NCBI GenBank assembly: GCA_022801925.1
Contig: JAAWTG010000017.1
Span: forward strand, 1-49,655
From: Clostridia bacterium
GTDB lineage: Bacteria > Bacillota > Clostridia > RUG12999
Direction: 5' to 3'
Length of the DNA: 49,655 bases
Shown: piece after piece, positions 22,767 to 30,997 of the stretch
Layout of the letters: every line of letters starts with the position of its first letter
How positions within the stretch are numbered: the stretch's first letter is position 1
Made by a program: the position numbers and the translations under genes
The notes under the pieces: model-generated
Databases searched by the model: none
What the model saw: only the letters and a program-made list of their open reading frames with translations
What the model was told of the DNA's origin: nothing

Positions 22767-23609
22767 ATGGCAAGCAAAGGGATTGATGTGTCCCACTATG
22801 ACGGCAGCATTTATTGGAACCAAGTAGCAAACAGCGGCGTTTCCTTTGCCATGATTCATGCAGGATTTGGTGAAAGTCTGGAAAATTTAGACCCCACCTT
22901 CCGACAGAATGTGGAAGGCGCACTTGCAGCGGGCGTTCATGTGGGGTTATATTGGTTCAGCTATGCCTACACTGTAGAAATGGCAAGAATTGAAGCGCAG
23001 TGCTTGATGGAAGCCGCCGCACCATACAAAGGACACATTGACTATCCGCTCAGTTTTGATTGGGAATATGCCAGTGACACCTATGCACAGCAGCAAGGCG
23101 TGAATCCATCTAACCAACTGATTACCGACATGGCAATCGCATTTATGACGGAACTGGAACAGGGTGGCTGGTATGCAATGAACTATTCCAATCTGGATTA
23201 TTACTACAATAAATTTCAAATGGACCGTTTGACGAACTTCGATTTATGGTTGGCAGATTATAACGGTTCCGCGGACATTCCCTGCGGCATACAACAGACA
23301 GGAGACAGTGCGCAAATTGCTGGAATTGCAAGTGCCGGCACTGATTCCGACGTTGCATACAAAGATTATCCTACGATTATCAAAGCCGCCGGACTAAATG
23401 GTTATCCAAAACCTGAACCTTCCGGTGGAGGAGGTGATTCCGGTATGATTTATAATACCATTGATGAAGTACCCGATTGGGCGCGTCCGACTGTTCAAAT
23501 GTTGGTGGATAAAGGCTGGCTCAAAGGAAACGGCGATGGACAGCTTGGTTTAAACGACACCATGCTACGTTTGCTGGTGATTAACGACCGTGCGGGCCTC
23601 TACGCATAA
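22767..23609 (+). CDS. GH25 lysozyme (muramidase) with endolysin-type C-terminal tail
   Basis: 280-residue peptidoglycan hydrolase. The glycosyl hydrolase family 25 domain covers about residues 3-205: GIDVSHYDG (Asp7), FAMIHAGFG, GLYWFSYAYT and the catalytic PLSFDWEYA (Asp98, Glu100). After a glycine-rich linker the C-terminal about 50 residues (IDEVPDWARPTVQMLVDKGW, ending RLLVINDRAGLY) match the short wall-binding tail of clostridial phage endolysins. No signal peptide is present, as in phage lysins. I start at ATG 22767 behind AAAGGAGGC; the longer frame upstream has no coding character. No holin or other phage gene is nearby, so it is either a domesticated endolysin or relies on another export route. 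Confidence 0.9.
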   Translation: MASKGIDVSHYDGSIYWNQVANSGVSFAMIHAGFGESLENLDPTFRQNVEGALAAGVHVGLYWFSYAYTVEMARIEAQCLMEAAAPYKGHIDYPLSFDWEYASDTYAQQQGVNPSNQLITDMAIAFMTELEQGGWYAMNYSNLDYYYNKFQMDRLTNFDLWLADYNGSADIPCGIQQTGDSAQIAGIASAGTDSDVAYKDYPTIIKAAGLNGYPKPEPSGGGGDSGMIYNTIDEVPDWARPTVQMLVDKGWLKGNGDGQLGLNDTMLRLLVINDRAGLYA

Positions 23610-23648
23610 ATATTTTTGTTTGCTTGGACGGTCTTTACAAAAAAACAC

Positions 23649-23680
23649 AAAGAAGGCTTTTCCTTAGAAAAGCCTTCTTT
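23649..23680. terminator. Bidirectional terminator between GH25 and feo genes
   Basis: 13-bp perfect stem AAAGAAGGCTTTT/AAAAGCCTTCTTT (23649-23661 with 23668-23680), suitable for both converging transcripts. Confidence 0.9.
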
Positions 23681-23734
23681 GCATAAAAGATAAAAGAGGA
23701 GGTCGGCGAATCTAATAATCCGCCGACTTTGACT

Positions 23735-23911
23735 TTATTCAGGGTCTTTCGATGATTTGCAATGGGGGCAGCTTCCCTGACTGCTGCACCCGCCTGCTTT
23801 ACGCGTCCGCAGCACATGCCGCGCTGCAAAAAAGACTGCCGCTGCAAGCAACAATACAATCACAATCGTTGCCAAATTGGCAGACAACCATGCAAACATA
23901 TTAATATCCAT
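23735..23911 (-). CDS. FeoB-associated Cys-rich membrane protein
   Basis: 58-residue protein typical of the family encoded after feoB: a membrane span (about 10-33), basic RHVLRTRKAG, then a cysteine cluster GGCSSQGSCPHCKSS. Proposed to help ferrous iron uptake; the exact role is unknown. ATG 23911 follows GGAAAGG; an in-frame GTG at 23926 is an alternative. It lies 132 nt after feoB with two hairpins between. Confidence 0.87.
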   Translation of the reverse strand: MDINMFAWLSANLATIVIVLLLAAAVFFAARHVLRTRKAGGCSSQGSCPHCKSSKDPE

Positions 23912-23951
23912 AGCCTTTCCGCCCACAAATTGAAATGAAAAATCCTAACGT

Positions 23952-24027
23952 CCTTATCGTGGGCGGATAAGGCGTATAATGGATATTTAGGCAATCAAAT
24001 CAATTAACGTGATTTTTCACGTTAATT
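23952..24027. other. Two hairpins between feoB and the Cys-rich peptide gene
   Basis: CCTTATC/GATAAGG (23952-23958 with 23966-23972) and AATTAACGTGA/TCACGTTAATT (24002-24012 with 24017-24027, perfect 11 bp). Neither has a good T run; they may attenuate or stabilise the feo mRNA 3' part. Confidence 0.5.
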
Positions 24028-24043
24028 CCTTCTTTCCGGTTTA

Positions 24044-26527
24044 TCACGCCTGTACGCTGCGCACCTGTGTGCGCCGACTCAGCGTTTCTTTATATGGATT
24101 GGGACGGAAAATCAGGTAGATTAAAACTGCCGCCAACACAATTGCAACAACTGTGCCAACGCCGAATCCGCCGCCCGCAAATACGTTTCCAATCTGGTAG
24201 ACGCAAAGTGAAATGACATAGGCGAATATGCACTGATATCCAATGGCAAACCATGTCCATTTCGCGCTGTTCATCTCCCGTTTTATCGCGCCGATTGCCG
24301 CAAAGCACGGTGCGCAAAGCAGATTGAACACAAGGAAGGAATATGCCGCCAGTGCGGAATAACTCGCCGCCAGTGTACCCCAAACCTCTGCGCCGTCCTC
24401 GGCAACTTCCGCAAATCCAAACAGGATACCAAACGTACCAACGACATTTTCTTTTGCAATCAGTCCGGTGACCGCCGCAACCGCCGCTTTCCAGTCGCCC
24501 CAGCCCAGCGGCGCAAACAGGAAGGCAATCACGCTGCCGATATTCGCCAAAACAGAGTTATTCAAATCCTCTACCATGCCAAACGCGCCGTCCTCAACCC
24601 CAAAGCCTTGCAGGAACCACAGCACAATAGTGGAAAGCAAAATGATGGTACCTGCTTTTTTGATGAACGACCAGCCGCGTTCCCACATGCTGCGCAGCAC
24701 GTTGCCGACCGTCGGCAAGTGGTAAGCGGGAAGCTCCATCACAAACGGCGCGGGGTCGCCCGCAAACAATTTTGTTTTTTTCAACATGATACCTGAAACG
24801 ATAATTGCGGCAATGCCTACGAAATAGGCGCTCGGCGACACCCACCATGCGCCGTCAAACAATGCGCCTGCAATCAGCGCAATGATGGGCAGTTTCGCGC
24901 CGCAGGGAATGAAGGTGGTGGTGATGATGGTCATTTTCCGGTCGCGGTCGTTTTCTATCGTCCGCGACGCCATCACACCAGGCACGCCGCACCCCGTCCC
25001 GATTAGAATCGGGATAAAAGATTTACCCGACAGCCCGAATTTTCTGAAAATCCGATCCATAATGAACGCGATTCGCGCCATATATCCACATGCTTCCAAA
25101 AATGCAAGGAAGATGAACAGCACCAGCATTTGCGGCACAAATCCCAGCACTGCGCCAACGCCGCCCACAATACCGTCCAATATCAGGCTATTCAGCCATT
25201 CTGCTGTACCCATCGCCTCCAGTGCATTGCCCAGCAGCACCGGAATGCCCGGTACCCAAACGCCGTAGTCTGCCGGGTTAGGTTCTTCCACGTCAAGCGT
25301 TTCCGCGAAATCAGCGGCAGTCACTGTAAAGGTTTCCTCTACTTCGCCGTCTTCATTCTCTATTTCAGCAGTTGCTGTGATGTCTGCAGCATCTGCCAAG
25401 AAGGTAGCAAGAATGCTTTCGTCCGTTTCTTCGCCTTCTTCCGCCTCCAAAAATGCCGTCACTTCTTCTATATCAACGCCTTCTTCTTCCGCCGCTTCCA
25501 AAAATGCTTCCAGCTTCGCCTGCGCCGTTTCAAATTCGCCCACTTGTTCCTCATAGGCGGCGGAACCAATTCCAAACAAGTGGAATCCGTCGCCGAACAG
25601 ACCGTCGTTTGCCCAGTCCGTCGCCCATGTTCCCACTGTTGTGACAGATACATAGTACACAAGAAACATCACGACTGCAAAAATCGGCAACGCCAGAAAA
25701 CGGTTGGTCACCACGCGGTCAATTTTGTCGGACACGCTTAGCCCTTTGCGTTTTTTGCGCACACACCCACGTACCAGCCCGCTGATATATTCATATCGTT
25801 CGTTTGTGATAATACTTTCCGCATCGTCCTCCAACGTTTCCTCGGTACACCCAATAATTTCTTCCATTTTCGCGGTCAATGAAACGCTTTGCAGCACTTT
25901 TTCGTCCCGTTCAAACAGTTTCACGGCATACCAACGTTTTTGCTCCGGCTTGATATCCGCCGGCAGCAAATCCGCAATAGTATGTAACGCCGCTTCCACC
26001 ACGTCATTGAATGTATGCTGCGGTGGCGTTTGTTTGCCGCTGCTTGCCAGCGCAGCAGCCTTTTTTGCAATTTCTTCCACACCTGTGCCGCGGAGCGCGG
26101 AAATTTCCACAACTTCACAGCCCAGCGCGGCGGACAGTTTTTTCACATCAATAGTATCTCCGTTTTTTCGCACCACGTCCATCATGTTCAGCGCAACAAT
26201 CACCGGAATCCCCAATTCCATAACCTGCGTGGTTAAATACAAGTTTCGTTCAATGTTGCTGCCGTCTACAATATTAATGATAGCATCCGGACGCTCTTTC
26301 GTCAAGTAGTCGCGCGCGACTACCTCCTCCAAGGTATAGGGCGACAGGGAATATACGCCCGGCAAATCTACCAGCCGGACGTCCGCCTGTCCCTTGATTT
26401 TTCCTTCTTTTTTCTCCACCGTCACGCCCGGCCAGTTGCCAACATGCTGGCTGCTGCCCGTCAGGGCGTTAAACAACGTGGTCTTGCCGCTGTTCGGGTT
26501 TCCGGCAAGCGCTATTTTGACTGACAT
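24044..26527 (-). CDS. feoB: FeoB ferrous iron transporter with acidic external insertion
   Basis: 827-residue ferrous-iron permease. N-terminal G domain: GNPNSGKT (9-16), DLPG (54-57), NMMD (114-117), SALRG. Then a helical linker and a membrane domain from about 278 with the GCGVPG and PCGAKLP gate motifs. Between the first two membrane segments, about residues 324-418, is an insertion of some 95 residues very rich in Glu/Asp (EEEGVDIEEVTAFLEAEEGE region and EIENEDGEVEET), absent from typical FeoB. It should face the outside and could gather or bind metal. GGAGGAAGAAC precedes ATG. An 8-bp inverted repeat CCTGCGGT/ACCGCAGG lies in the 128-nt gap after feoA. Operon order is feoA-feoA-feoB-Cys-rich peptide, facing a DtxR-type regulator. 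Confidence 0.96.
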   Translation of the reverse strand: MSVKIALAGNPNSGKTTLFNALTGSSQHVGNWPGVTVEKKEGKIKGQADVRLVDLPGVYSLSPYTLEEVVARDYLTKERPDAIINIVDGSNIERNLYLTTQVMELGIPVIVALNMMDVVRKNGDTIDVKKLSAALGCEVVEISALRGTGVEEIAKKAAALASSGKQTPPQHTFNDVVEAALHTIADLLPADIKPEQKRWYAVKLFERDEKVLQSVSLTAKMEEIIGCTEETLEDDAESIITNERYEYISGLVRGCVRKKRKGLSVSDKIDRVVTNRFLALPIFAVVMFLVYYVSVTTVGTWATDWANDGLFGDGFHLFGIGSAAYEEQVGEFETAQAKLEAFLEAAEEEGVDIEEVTAFLEAEEGEETDESILATFLADAADITATAEIENEDGEVEETFTVTAADFAETLDVEEPNPADYGVWVPGIPVLLGNALEAMGTAEWLNSLILDGIVGGVGAVLGFVPQMLVLFIFLAFLEACGYMARIAFIMDRIFRKFGLSGKSFIPILIGTGCGVPGVMASRTIENDRDRKMTIITTTFIPCGAKLPIIALIAGALFDGAWWVSPSAYFVGIAAIIVSGIMLKKTKLFAGDPAPFVMELPAYHLPTVGNVLRSMWERGWSFIKKAGTIILLSTIVLWFLQGFGVEDGAFGMVEDLNNSVLANIGSVIAFLFAPLGWGDWKAAVAAVTGLIAKENVVGTFGILFGFAEVAEDGAEVWGTLAASYSALAAYSFLVFNLLCAPCFAAIGAIKREMNSAKWTWFAIGYQCIFAYVISLCVYQIGNVFAGGGFGVGTVVAIVLAAVLIYLIFRPNPYKETLSRRTQVRSVQA

Positions 26528-26655
26528 TGTTCTTCCTCCAATCTTTCTGTTTTGTCCAAAATCTCCTGCGGTATACTAAAAATATTGTATTGGGTCTTTT
26601 TCCCCTATTTTCCAGTTTGTCTCCACTAACCGCAGGGCATAAACATTTTTTTGCC

Positions 26656-26877
26656 TTAGCAAATTTCAATCATTTCCGCGTCTGCTTTGCGCAGCGACAG
26701 TTCATAGCCGCGCACCGTTACCTCTACCGGATCTCCCAGCGGCGCCACTTTACGGACATATATCTCGCAGCCGCGCGTGATACCCATGTCCATAATGCGG
26801 CGTTTGACCGCGCCTTCTCCATGCAGCCGCGCAACTCTCACCGTTTGTCCGCATTTCACTTCTTTTAATGTTTTCAA
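26656..26877 (-). CDS. feoA: FeoA-family protein (second copy)
   Basis: 73-residue SH3-like FeoA protein: LKEVKCGQTVRVARLHGEGA, RRIMDMGITRGCEIYVRKVA and PLGDPVEVTVRGYELSLRKA. It assists FeoB-mediated Fe(II) uptake. The start is TTG 26877 behind GGGAGGGAG, with no better in-frame ATG. Lies 47 nt after the first feoA. Confidence 0.92.
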   Translation of the reverse strand: MKTLKEVKCGQTVRVARLHGEGAVKRRIMDMGITRGCEIYVRKVAPLGDPVEVTVRGYELSLRKADAEMIEIC

Positions 26878-26924
26878 GCTTCTCCCTCCCGTTTTTTATA
26901 TGTATTTTTCATTCCAATCTGTTT

Positions 26925-27143
26925 TCACATCGAAATGATAATCTTGTTTGCCATCGCGCGGCTGATTGCCACACGCGAATCTTTTACATTCACAATAACA
27001 TTTCCGCCCATCTCCGAAACAACGGTCACCACTGCACCCTGCACAAATCCCAAATTTTCCAGAAATCGCTTGGTTTCTTCTTTTCCGCCCACTTTTTTCA
27101 CCGAAGCCTCTGTTCCCACTGTCATCATTGTTAAAGGCATCAT
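26925..27143 (-). CDS. feoA: FeoA-family protein (first copy)
   Basis: 72-residue FeoA protein: MMTVGTEASVKKVGGKEETK, FLENLGFVQGAVVTVVSEMG, NVIVNVKDSRVAISRAMANK. It is first in the operon, directly behind the promoter and palindromic operator. GAGGAGGGAATC precedes two consecutive ATG codons; either may be used. It is diverged from the second FeoA, so not a recent duplication. Confidence 0.92.
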   Translation of the reverse strand: MMPLTMMTVGTEASVKKVGGKEETKRFLENLGFVQGAVVTVVSEMGGNVIVNVKDSRVAISRAMANKIIISM

Positions 27144-27201
27144 GATTCCCTCCTCACTGTTTCTATCAAGTTAGTTCCTACAAACCAATACGCGATATTT
27201 T

Positions 27202-27221
27202 TGGTTAGGATTTCCTAACCA
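27202..27221. promoter_or_regulatory. Palindromic operator of the feo operon
   Basis: TGGTTAGGA-TT-TCCTAACCA is a perfect 9-bp inverted repeat between the feo promoter -10 and the first feoA, with extra TTAG/CTAACC half-sites at 27231-27246. It fits a DtxR/MntR-type metalloregulator site; the divergent regulator gene is 180 bp away. Confidence 0.7.
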
Positions 27222-27227
27222 CCATAT

Positions 27228-27256
27228 AGATTAGCACAAACTAACCGATTTGTCAA
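27228..27256 (-). promoter_or_regulatory. Candidate promoter of feoA-feoA-feoB
   Basis: Minus strand TTGACA (27256-27251), 17-bp spacer, TAATCT (27233-27228); the palindromic operator lies immediately downstream, overlapping the expected start of transcription. Confidence 0.65.
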
Positions 27257-27295
27257 GTATTTTTTCACATAAAAATGGAAATTTCACAAAAGAAT

Positions 27296-27324
27296 TTGAA
27301 ATTCATCTCAAAATATGATATGAT
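27296..27324 (+). promoter_or_regulatory. Promoter of the DtxR/MntR-type regulator
   Basis: TTGAAA (27296-27301), 17-bp spacer, TATGAT (27319-27324). Confidence 0.7.
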
Positions 27325-27396
27325 AGAAGAAATCAGAATGTGCAAATAACGATATGTTACCATAGAAACAGGATAACCATAGGGAGGAACACGAAT

Positions 27397-27768
27397 ATGA
27401 AAATTCAGGAATCGGCTGAAAATTATTTGGAATCTATTTTAATTTTAGGACAGCGAAACGGTACTGTTCGTTCCATTGACGTGGCAAACGAGTTGGGATT
27501 CTCCAAGCCCAGCGTGAGTATTGCGATGAAAAACTTGCGGGAAAACGGATATATCACGGTAGACGACAATGGACTGATTTCGCTCACCGACAAAGGGCGA
27601 GACATTGCCGAAACCATTTATGAACGCCACACGCTGCTTTCCAACTGGCTGGTGCGTCTCGGCGTAGATGAAAAAACCGCCGTTGCGGACGCCTGCCGCA
27701 TGGAACATGTGATTAGCGCGGAAAGTTTCGCCGCTATCAAGCGCCATGCCACGCAGCAGGAAAAATAA
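27397..27768 (+). CDS. DtxR/MntR-family metal-dependent transcriptional regulator
   Basis: 123-residue regulator with a winged helix (ESAENYLESILILGQRNGTV, VANELGFSKPSVSIAMKNLR, GYITVDDNGLISLTDKG) followed by the metal-binding dimerisation region (ERHTLLSNWLVRLGVDEKTA, DACRMEHVISAESF). Glu, His and Cys ligands of the family are visible in ERH, CRMEH and E-S. It lacks the SH3-like third domain, as MntR-type members do. Divergent from the feo operon with a palindromic operator between, so it probably represses ferrous iron uptake when Fe(II) or Mn(II) is bound. ATG 27397 follows AGGGAGGAAC. Confidence 0.9.
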   Translation: MKIQESAENYLESILILGQRNGTVRSIDVANELGFSKPSVSIAMKNLRENGYITVDDNGLISLTDKGRDIAETIYERHTLLSNWLVRLGVDEKTAVADACRMEHVISAESFAAIKRHATQQEK

Positions 27769-27822
27769 TTCTAACCGTATTTATTTTGTTATAAAAAGGG
27801 GATTCCCGCATTTTATACCGTA

Positions 27823-27857
27823 AAAGAGGGTGCTGCACAGTGCAGCACCCTCTTTTA
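27823..27857. terminator. Bidirectional terminator
   Basis: 17-bp perfect inverted repeat AAAAGAGGGTGCTGCAC/GTGCAGCACCCTCTTTT (27823-27839 with 27841-27857) between the convergent metalloregulator and heparinase-family genes. Confidence 0.95.
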
Positions 27858-27881
27858 TCAGCATTCATATGATTTGTTTAC

Positions 27882-30800
27882 TTATTGATATGTTTTAAAT
27901 ACCGGCACCTTTAATTCAAACCACGCATCTCCGGCGATAACACGCGGCGTAAATGTACTGTATTTACCTGTTTTGTTCTGAATCTGTCCTGTTTTCGGGT
28001 CTTCATACCGCGGGAAATGCGTCATCTCCGCACCTTTGTCCGTCACAACAAATCCCGGCGGCATTTGCACCGTAACAGTGCTTTGGTCAACATCCAGAAC
28101 CTGATAGCCGAAACCGGAAGTGTCGCCGAACACAGAATGTCCCCACAGACCCTTCACGGATTCCGGCAGACTGCCGCGCACCTTAATCTGATTGGGAACA
28201 CTCACGCCGTCATCGCTGCCCTGCGTTCCCAGCACTTTAAACAAATAATCTGTTCCACCCTGTGCCTGCACTGTTTCTGCATCAATACTGCCCGCGCCAT
28301 AGAAATAAGTCCAAACCACTTTCCCGCTGTCTTTTTCTTTGCGCAAAGCGGCATAGTTTCCTGAAAAGGTCATGCCCTCAAACTGACGCTCTTTGTTGTC
28401 ACCGCTGACATAAACATAGTCCACACTGTCTCCCAAATCCACTTTTGCTACAATGCTCATGGGGTCTTTATCTTCGGGCTGCAACCATTCAATTCCTTTT
28501 ACACGTGCAGTTTCTCCGCTGCGGAACGCTTCATAGACGCCGCCGAACATGGTGGTATCATTTGGGGACACATCCACACGCTGATACATATGCATACCCG
28601 GATATTTATCTTTATCCGCCACCACGTTATTGACGCGCCGCATGGTCGGAAATTCGGAAAATGCTACCGCTGTACCCGGATTTCCTTTCATGAACACATT
28701 CAGCGTTGTACCGCTGTCTTTTCCGCGCCAGCTAAAGGAATAGTCCTCATTTGTTTCTACGCCGCGCGGCGACGTCAGCGCCGAATCCGCCGCCACAATA
28801 CCGCCGGAACGCCCAATGGCTGTCAACCAATTTCCTATTTTGCCGGACGCCGCTTCCGGTAAATTCAAATCTGTAGTGAAATCCACATCTTCTTCCTCTA
28901 CCTGTCTCAGGAAGTTTTCATGGATAGTGCCGCCTTTCATGCGCTGAATGTCCAAAGTATAAGAATGGTTTTCATCCGTTGCAATCATCATCACCAAACG
29001 GCGTTTGAAATCAATTCCCTCCGGCGCCGTCATTGGCTGACTGCCTTCCACAAGCTGAATCTGCTTATCGCTGCGGCTTCCATCGTCATAGCCCAGCAGA
29101 TTCGGTCTGGTGGTACGCGTTCCCAAAGCGCCGTAACTCGGTGTTTGCGGCGAAGATATCCAAGAACAATTATGCAGATAGGCATTCATGTGAATATACC
29201 GGTTCGCTGCCGGTGTAAAGACATAACCGCCGTCCGGCAGAACCTCCATGCCCGCACTCCACATAGAAATTCCCAAAAAATCACCGTGATAATGTCCTGC
29301 ACTATAGGGCAAACCTTCACTCAAAATCGGGAATTTCAAATTGATTTGCTGCGCCTCTTCGGTGTTGCCATGTTTCATATTATAAAATCCGAAATGTCCC
29401 ATTTCCAAATTTTTTAAATATTCCTCTTTAATGGGTGCGTCCACTGTGTTAGCTTTTGTGTAATGCGTGTCATGCAGCGCAACGCTGGAACCGTCCGGAA
29501 ATTTAAAAATCTTGTTCATGTTCATCATTTTTTGCTGTATCGGCCAGCGGTCATGCATATCCACGCTGCCGTCCAACACGAGACCAAGCTGTGTATCCAC
29601 ATAGCCATAGGGGTCTCTGTAGAGGTTAATCACATTGGCAGCCTCCGAACCGTTTCCGGCAAACTGCTGTCCATAGGAGAATGTTCCTTCGCTCCACATA
29701 CCGTCCGCGTGCCATTCGTAGCCGGTCATACAAGTATCCAGCGCACTGATGACCTGCCGCATACGGTCGGGGTCATTGACAATCAGCGCAATCCCCGCCG
29801 CGTTTTTCAGCCAGTAAGCGCCGCGGTTATCATAATAACTGCCGGCATTGAGGTTAATGCTGTAATCAAACGCTTTCAAAAACCATTCTTCCACCGCTTT
29901 GCGCGCATCTGTACCTGTTTGCTCGCTGAGTTCCTCCCAATAAGGAGAATTATAGACACGGTCATAGGCAAAGACGCAAAGACCCGGCAGAGCAGTGGAA
30001 CGTTTCCCGAAATCGGTAAGTTCTATATTCGGAATTTTGTCATAGCCAAGCGCACCATGATACAGCATGGTAATGACGCGCTTGGCAATTTCTTCATCCT
30101 TGCCTTCGCCAACATTACTTTCATCATAATTAATACTCATTACCGCTGCGACCCGTTCATAACCGGGACGTGCCGAATAATCCGCAAGTCCTGCTGTCTG
30201 AGTATCCACCAGCACACCAATGTCTTCTAACTCCATTTTCATATAGGGCTCTGCTTCTGCCGCACGCGCTGCCGCATCTTGACGGACAATCGTACGGTGG
30301 CTGGATACCAGCATCTGCTGGATAGCTGTATAATCAAAGGGATGCACAATATCACTGCTGTTTGGTTTAAAATAACCTTCAGCAAATTCGTCTGCAATTT
30401 CTTTCGGCAGGGTTTCCCGGTTGCCCAGCGTGACCAAACCGCGCGGGTCCCACGTTACCTTTTGTCCCAGCGCTTCCGCTACCGCACGGACAGGCAAAAA
30501 GGTTCTGTTGTCTTTGGTACGCGCCGCCGCGTCTATCGTCTGCACTTTCCCATTTATCCGTATCCGGTCGCTGCCAATGGTAACTTCCACCGTGTCGCCG
30601 TCTTTTTTTACCGTTGCCGTTTGACTGTCTTCGTCCCAGTCCACCTGTGCGCCCAACGCCTCCGCCAGAAAACGCACCGGCAAAAAAGTACGGTCGTCTT
30701 CTTCAAACGGCATCACCGCCGCATTGTCAGGGTCAATCCGTTTTTCTTCTCCTTTAACATACGCGCGCGGGCGTCCGATGTGCAGCAATACAGACTCTGC

Positions 30801-30941
30801 CGCTACTGCTTGTGCCGTCTCTGTTTCCTCAACCCGAATCTCTTCCGAGGATTCCGGCTGAACATCCTCCGCTGCTGATACAGGCAGAATACTCAGGCAA
30901 AGGCAGAGTGCAAATAATATCCATTTATTCCATTTCGCCAC
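27882..30941 (-). CDS. Heparinase II/III-family protein with N-terminal stalk domain
   Basis: 1019-residue exported protein. Signal peptide about 1-24; a Glu/Ala-rich linker; a copper-amine-oxidase-N 'stalk' domain at about 56-173 made of two units (FLPVRFLAEALGAQVDWDED and FLPVRAVAEALGQKVTWDP); then the heparinase-like catalytic region. Catalytic landmarks parallel the first paralogue: WHADGMWSEGTFSYGQQ, LPYSAGHYHGDFLGISMWSA, LPDGGYV and NRYIHMNAYLHNCSW. The likely reaction is beta-elimination of a uronic-acid glycan. The start is GTG (30941) with AGAAAGGA upstream; no in-frame ATG gives an intact signal peptide. It is last in a minus-strand series after two SLH proteins and an oligosaccharide ABC importer, pointing to cell-surface glycan use. 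Substrate not determined. Confidence 0.84.
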   Translation of the reverse strand: MAKWNKWILFALCLCLSILPVSAAEDVQPESSEEIRVEETETAQAVAAESVLLHIGRPRAYVKGEEKRIDPDNAAVMPFEEDDRTFLPVRFLAEALGAQVDWDEDSQTATVKKDGDTVEVTIGSDRIRINGKVQTIDAAARTKDNRTFLPVRAVAEALGQKVTWDPRGLVTLGNRETLPKEIADEFAEGYFKPNSSDIVHPFDYTAIQQMLVSSHRTIVRQDAAARAAEAEPYMKMELEDIGVLVDTQTAGLADYSARPGYERVAAVMSINYDESNVGEGKDEEIAKRVITMLYHGALGYDKIPNIELTDFGKRSTALPGLCVFAYDRVYNSPYWEELSEQTGTDARKAVEEWFLKAFDYSINLNAGSYYDNRGAYWLKNAAGIALIVNDPDRMRQVISALDTCMTGYEWHADGMWSEGTFSYGQQFAGNGSEAANVINLYRDPYGYVDTQLGLVLDGSVDMHDRWPIQQKMMNMNKIFKFPDGSSVALHDTHYTKANTVDAPIKEEYLKNLEMGHFGFYNMKHGNTEEAQQINLKFPILSEGLPYSAGHYHGDFLGISMWSAGMEVLPDGGYVFTPAANRYIHMNAYLHNCSWISSPQTPSYGALGTRTTRPNLLGYDDGSRSDKQIQLVEGSQPMTAPEGIDFKRRLVMMIATDENHSYTLDIQRMKGGTIHENFLRQVEEEDVDFTTDLNLPEAASGKIGNWLTAIGRSGGIVAADSALTSPRGVETNEDYSFSWRGKDSGTTLNVFMKGNPGTAVAFSEFPTMRRVNNVVADKDKYPGMHMYQRVDVSPNDTTMFGGVYEAFRSGETARVKGIEWLQPEDKDPMSIVAKVDLGDSVDYVYVSGDNKERQFEGMTFSGNYAALRKEKDSGKVVWTYFYGAGSIDAETVQAQGGTDYLFKVLGTQGSDDGVSVPNQIKVRGSLPESVKGLWGHSVFGDTSGFGYQVLDVDQSTVTVQMPPGFVVTDKGAEMTHFPRYEDPKTGQIQNKTGKYSTFTPRVIAGDAWFELKVPVFKTYQ

Positions 30942-30997
30942 TATCTGTCATCCTTTCTCCGAATCGACGGGCGCTTTGCGCCCGCCATCCATTTTTT

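Noticed and set aside
29033-30878. Several plus-strand ORFs of 60-255 codons opposite the heparinase-family gene
   Set aside because: Antisense shadows of a high-GC-third-position gene; no ribosome binding sites or domains.
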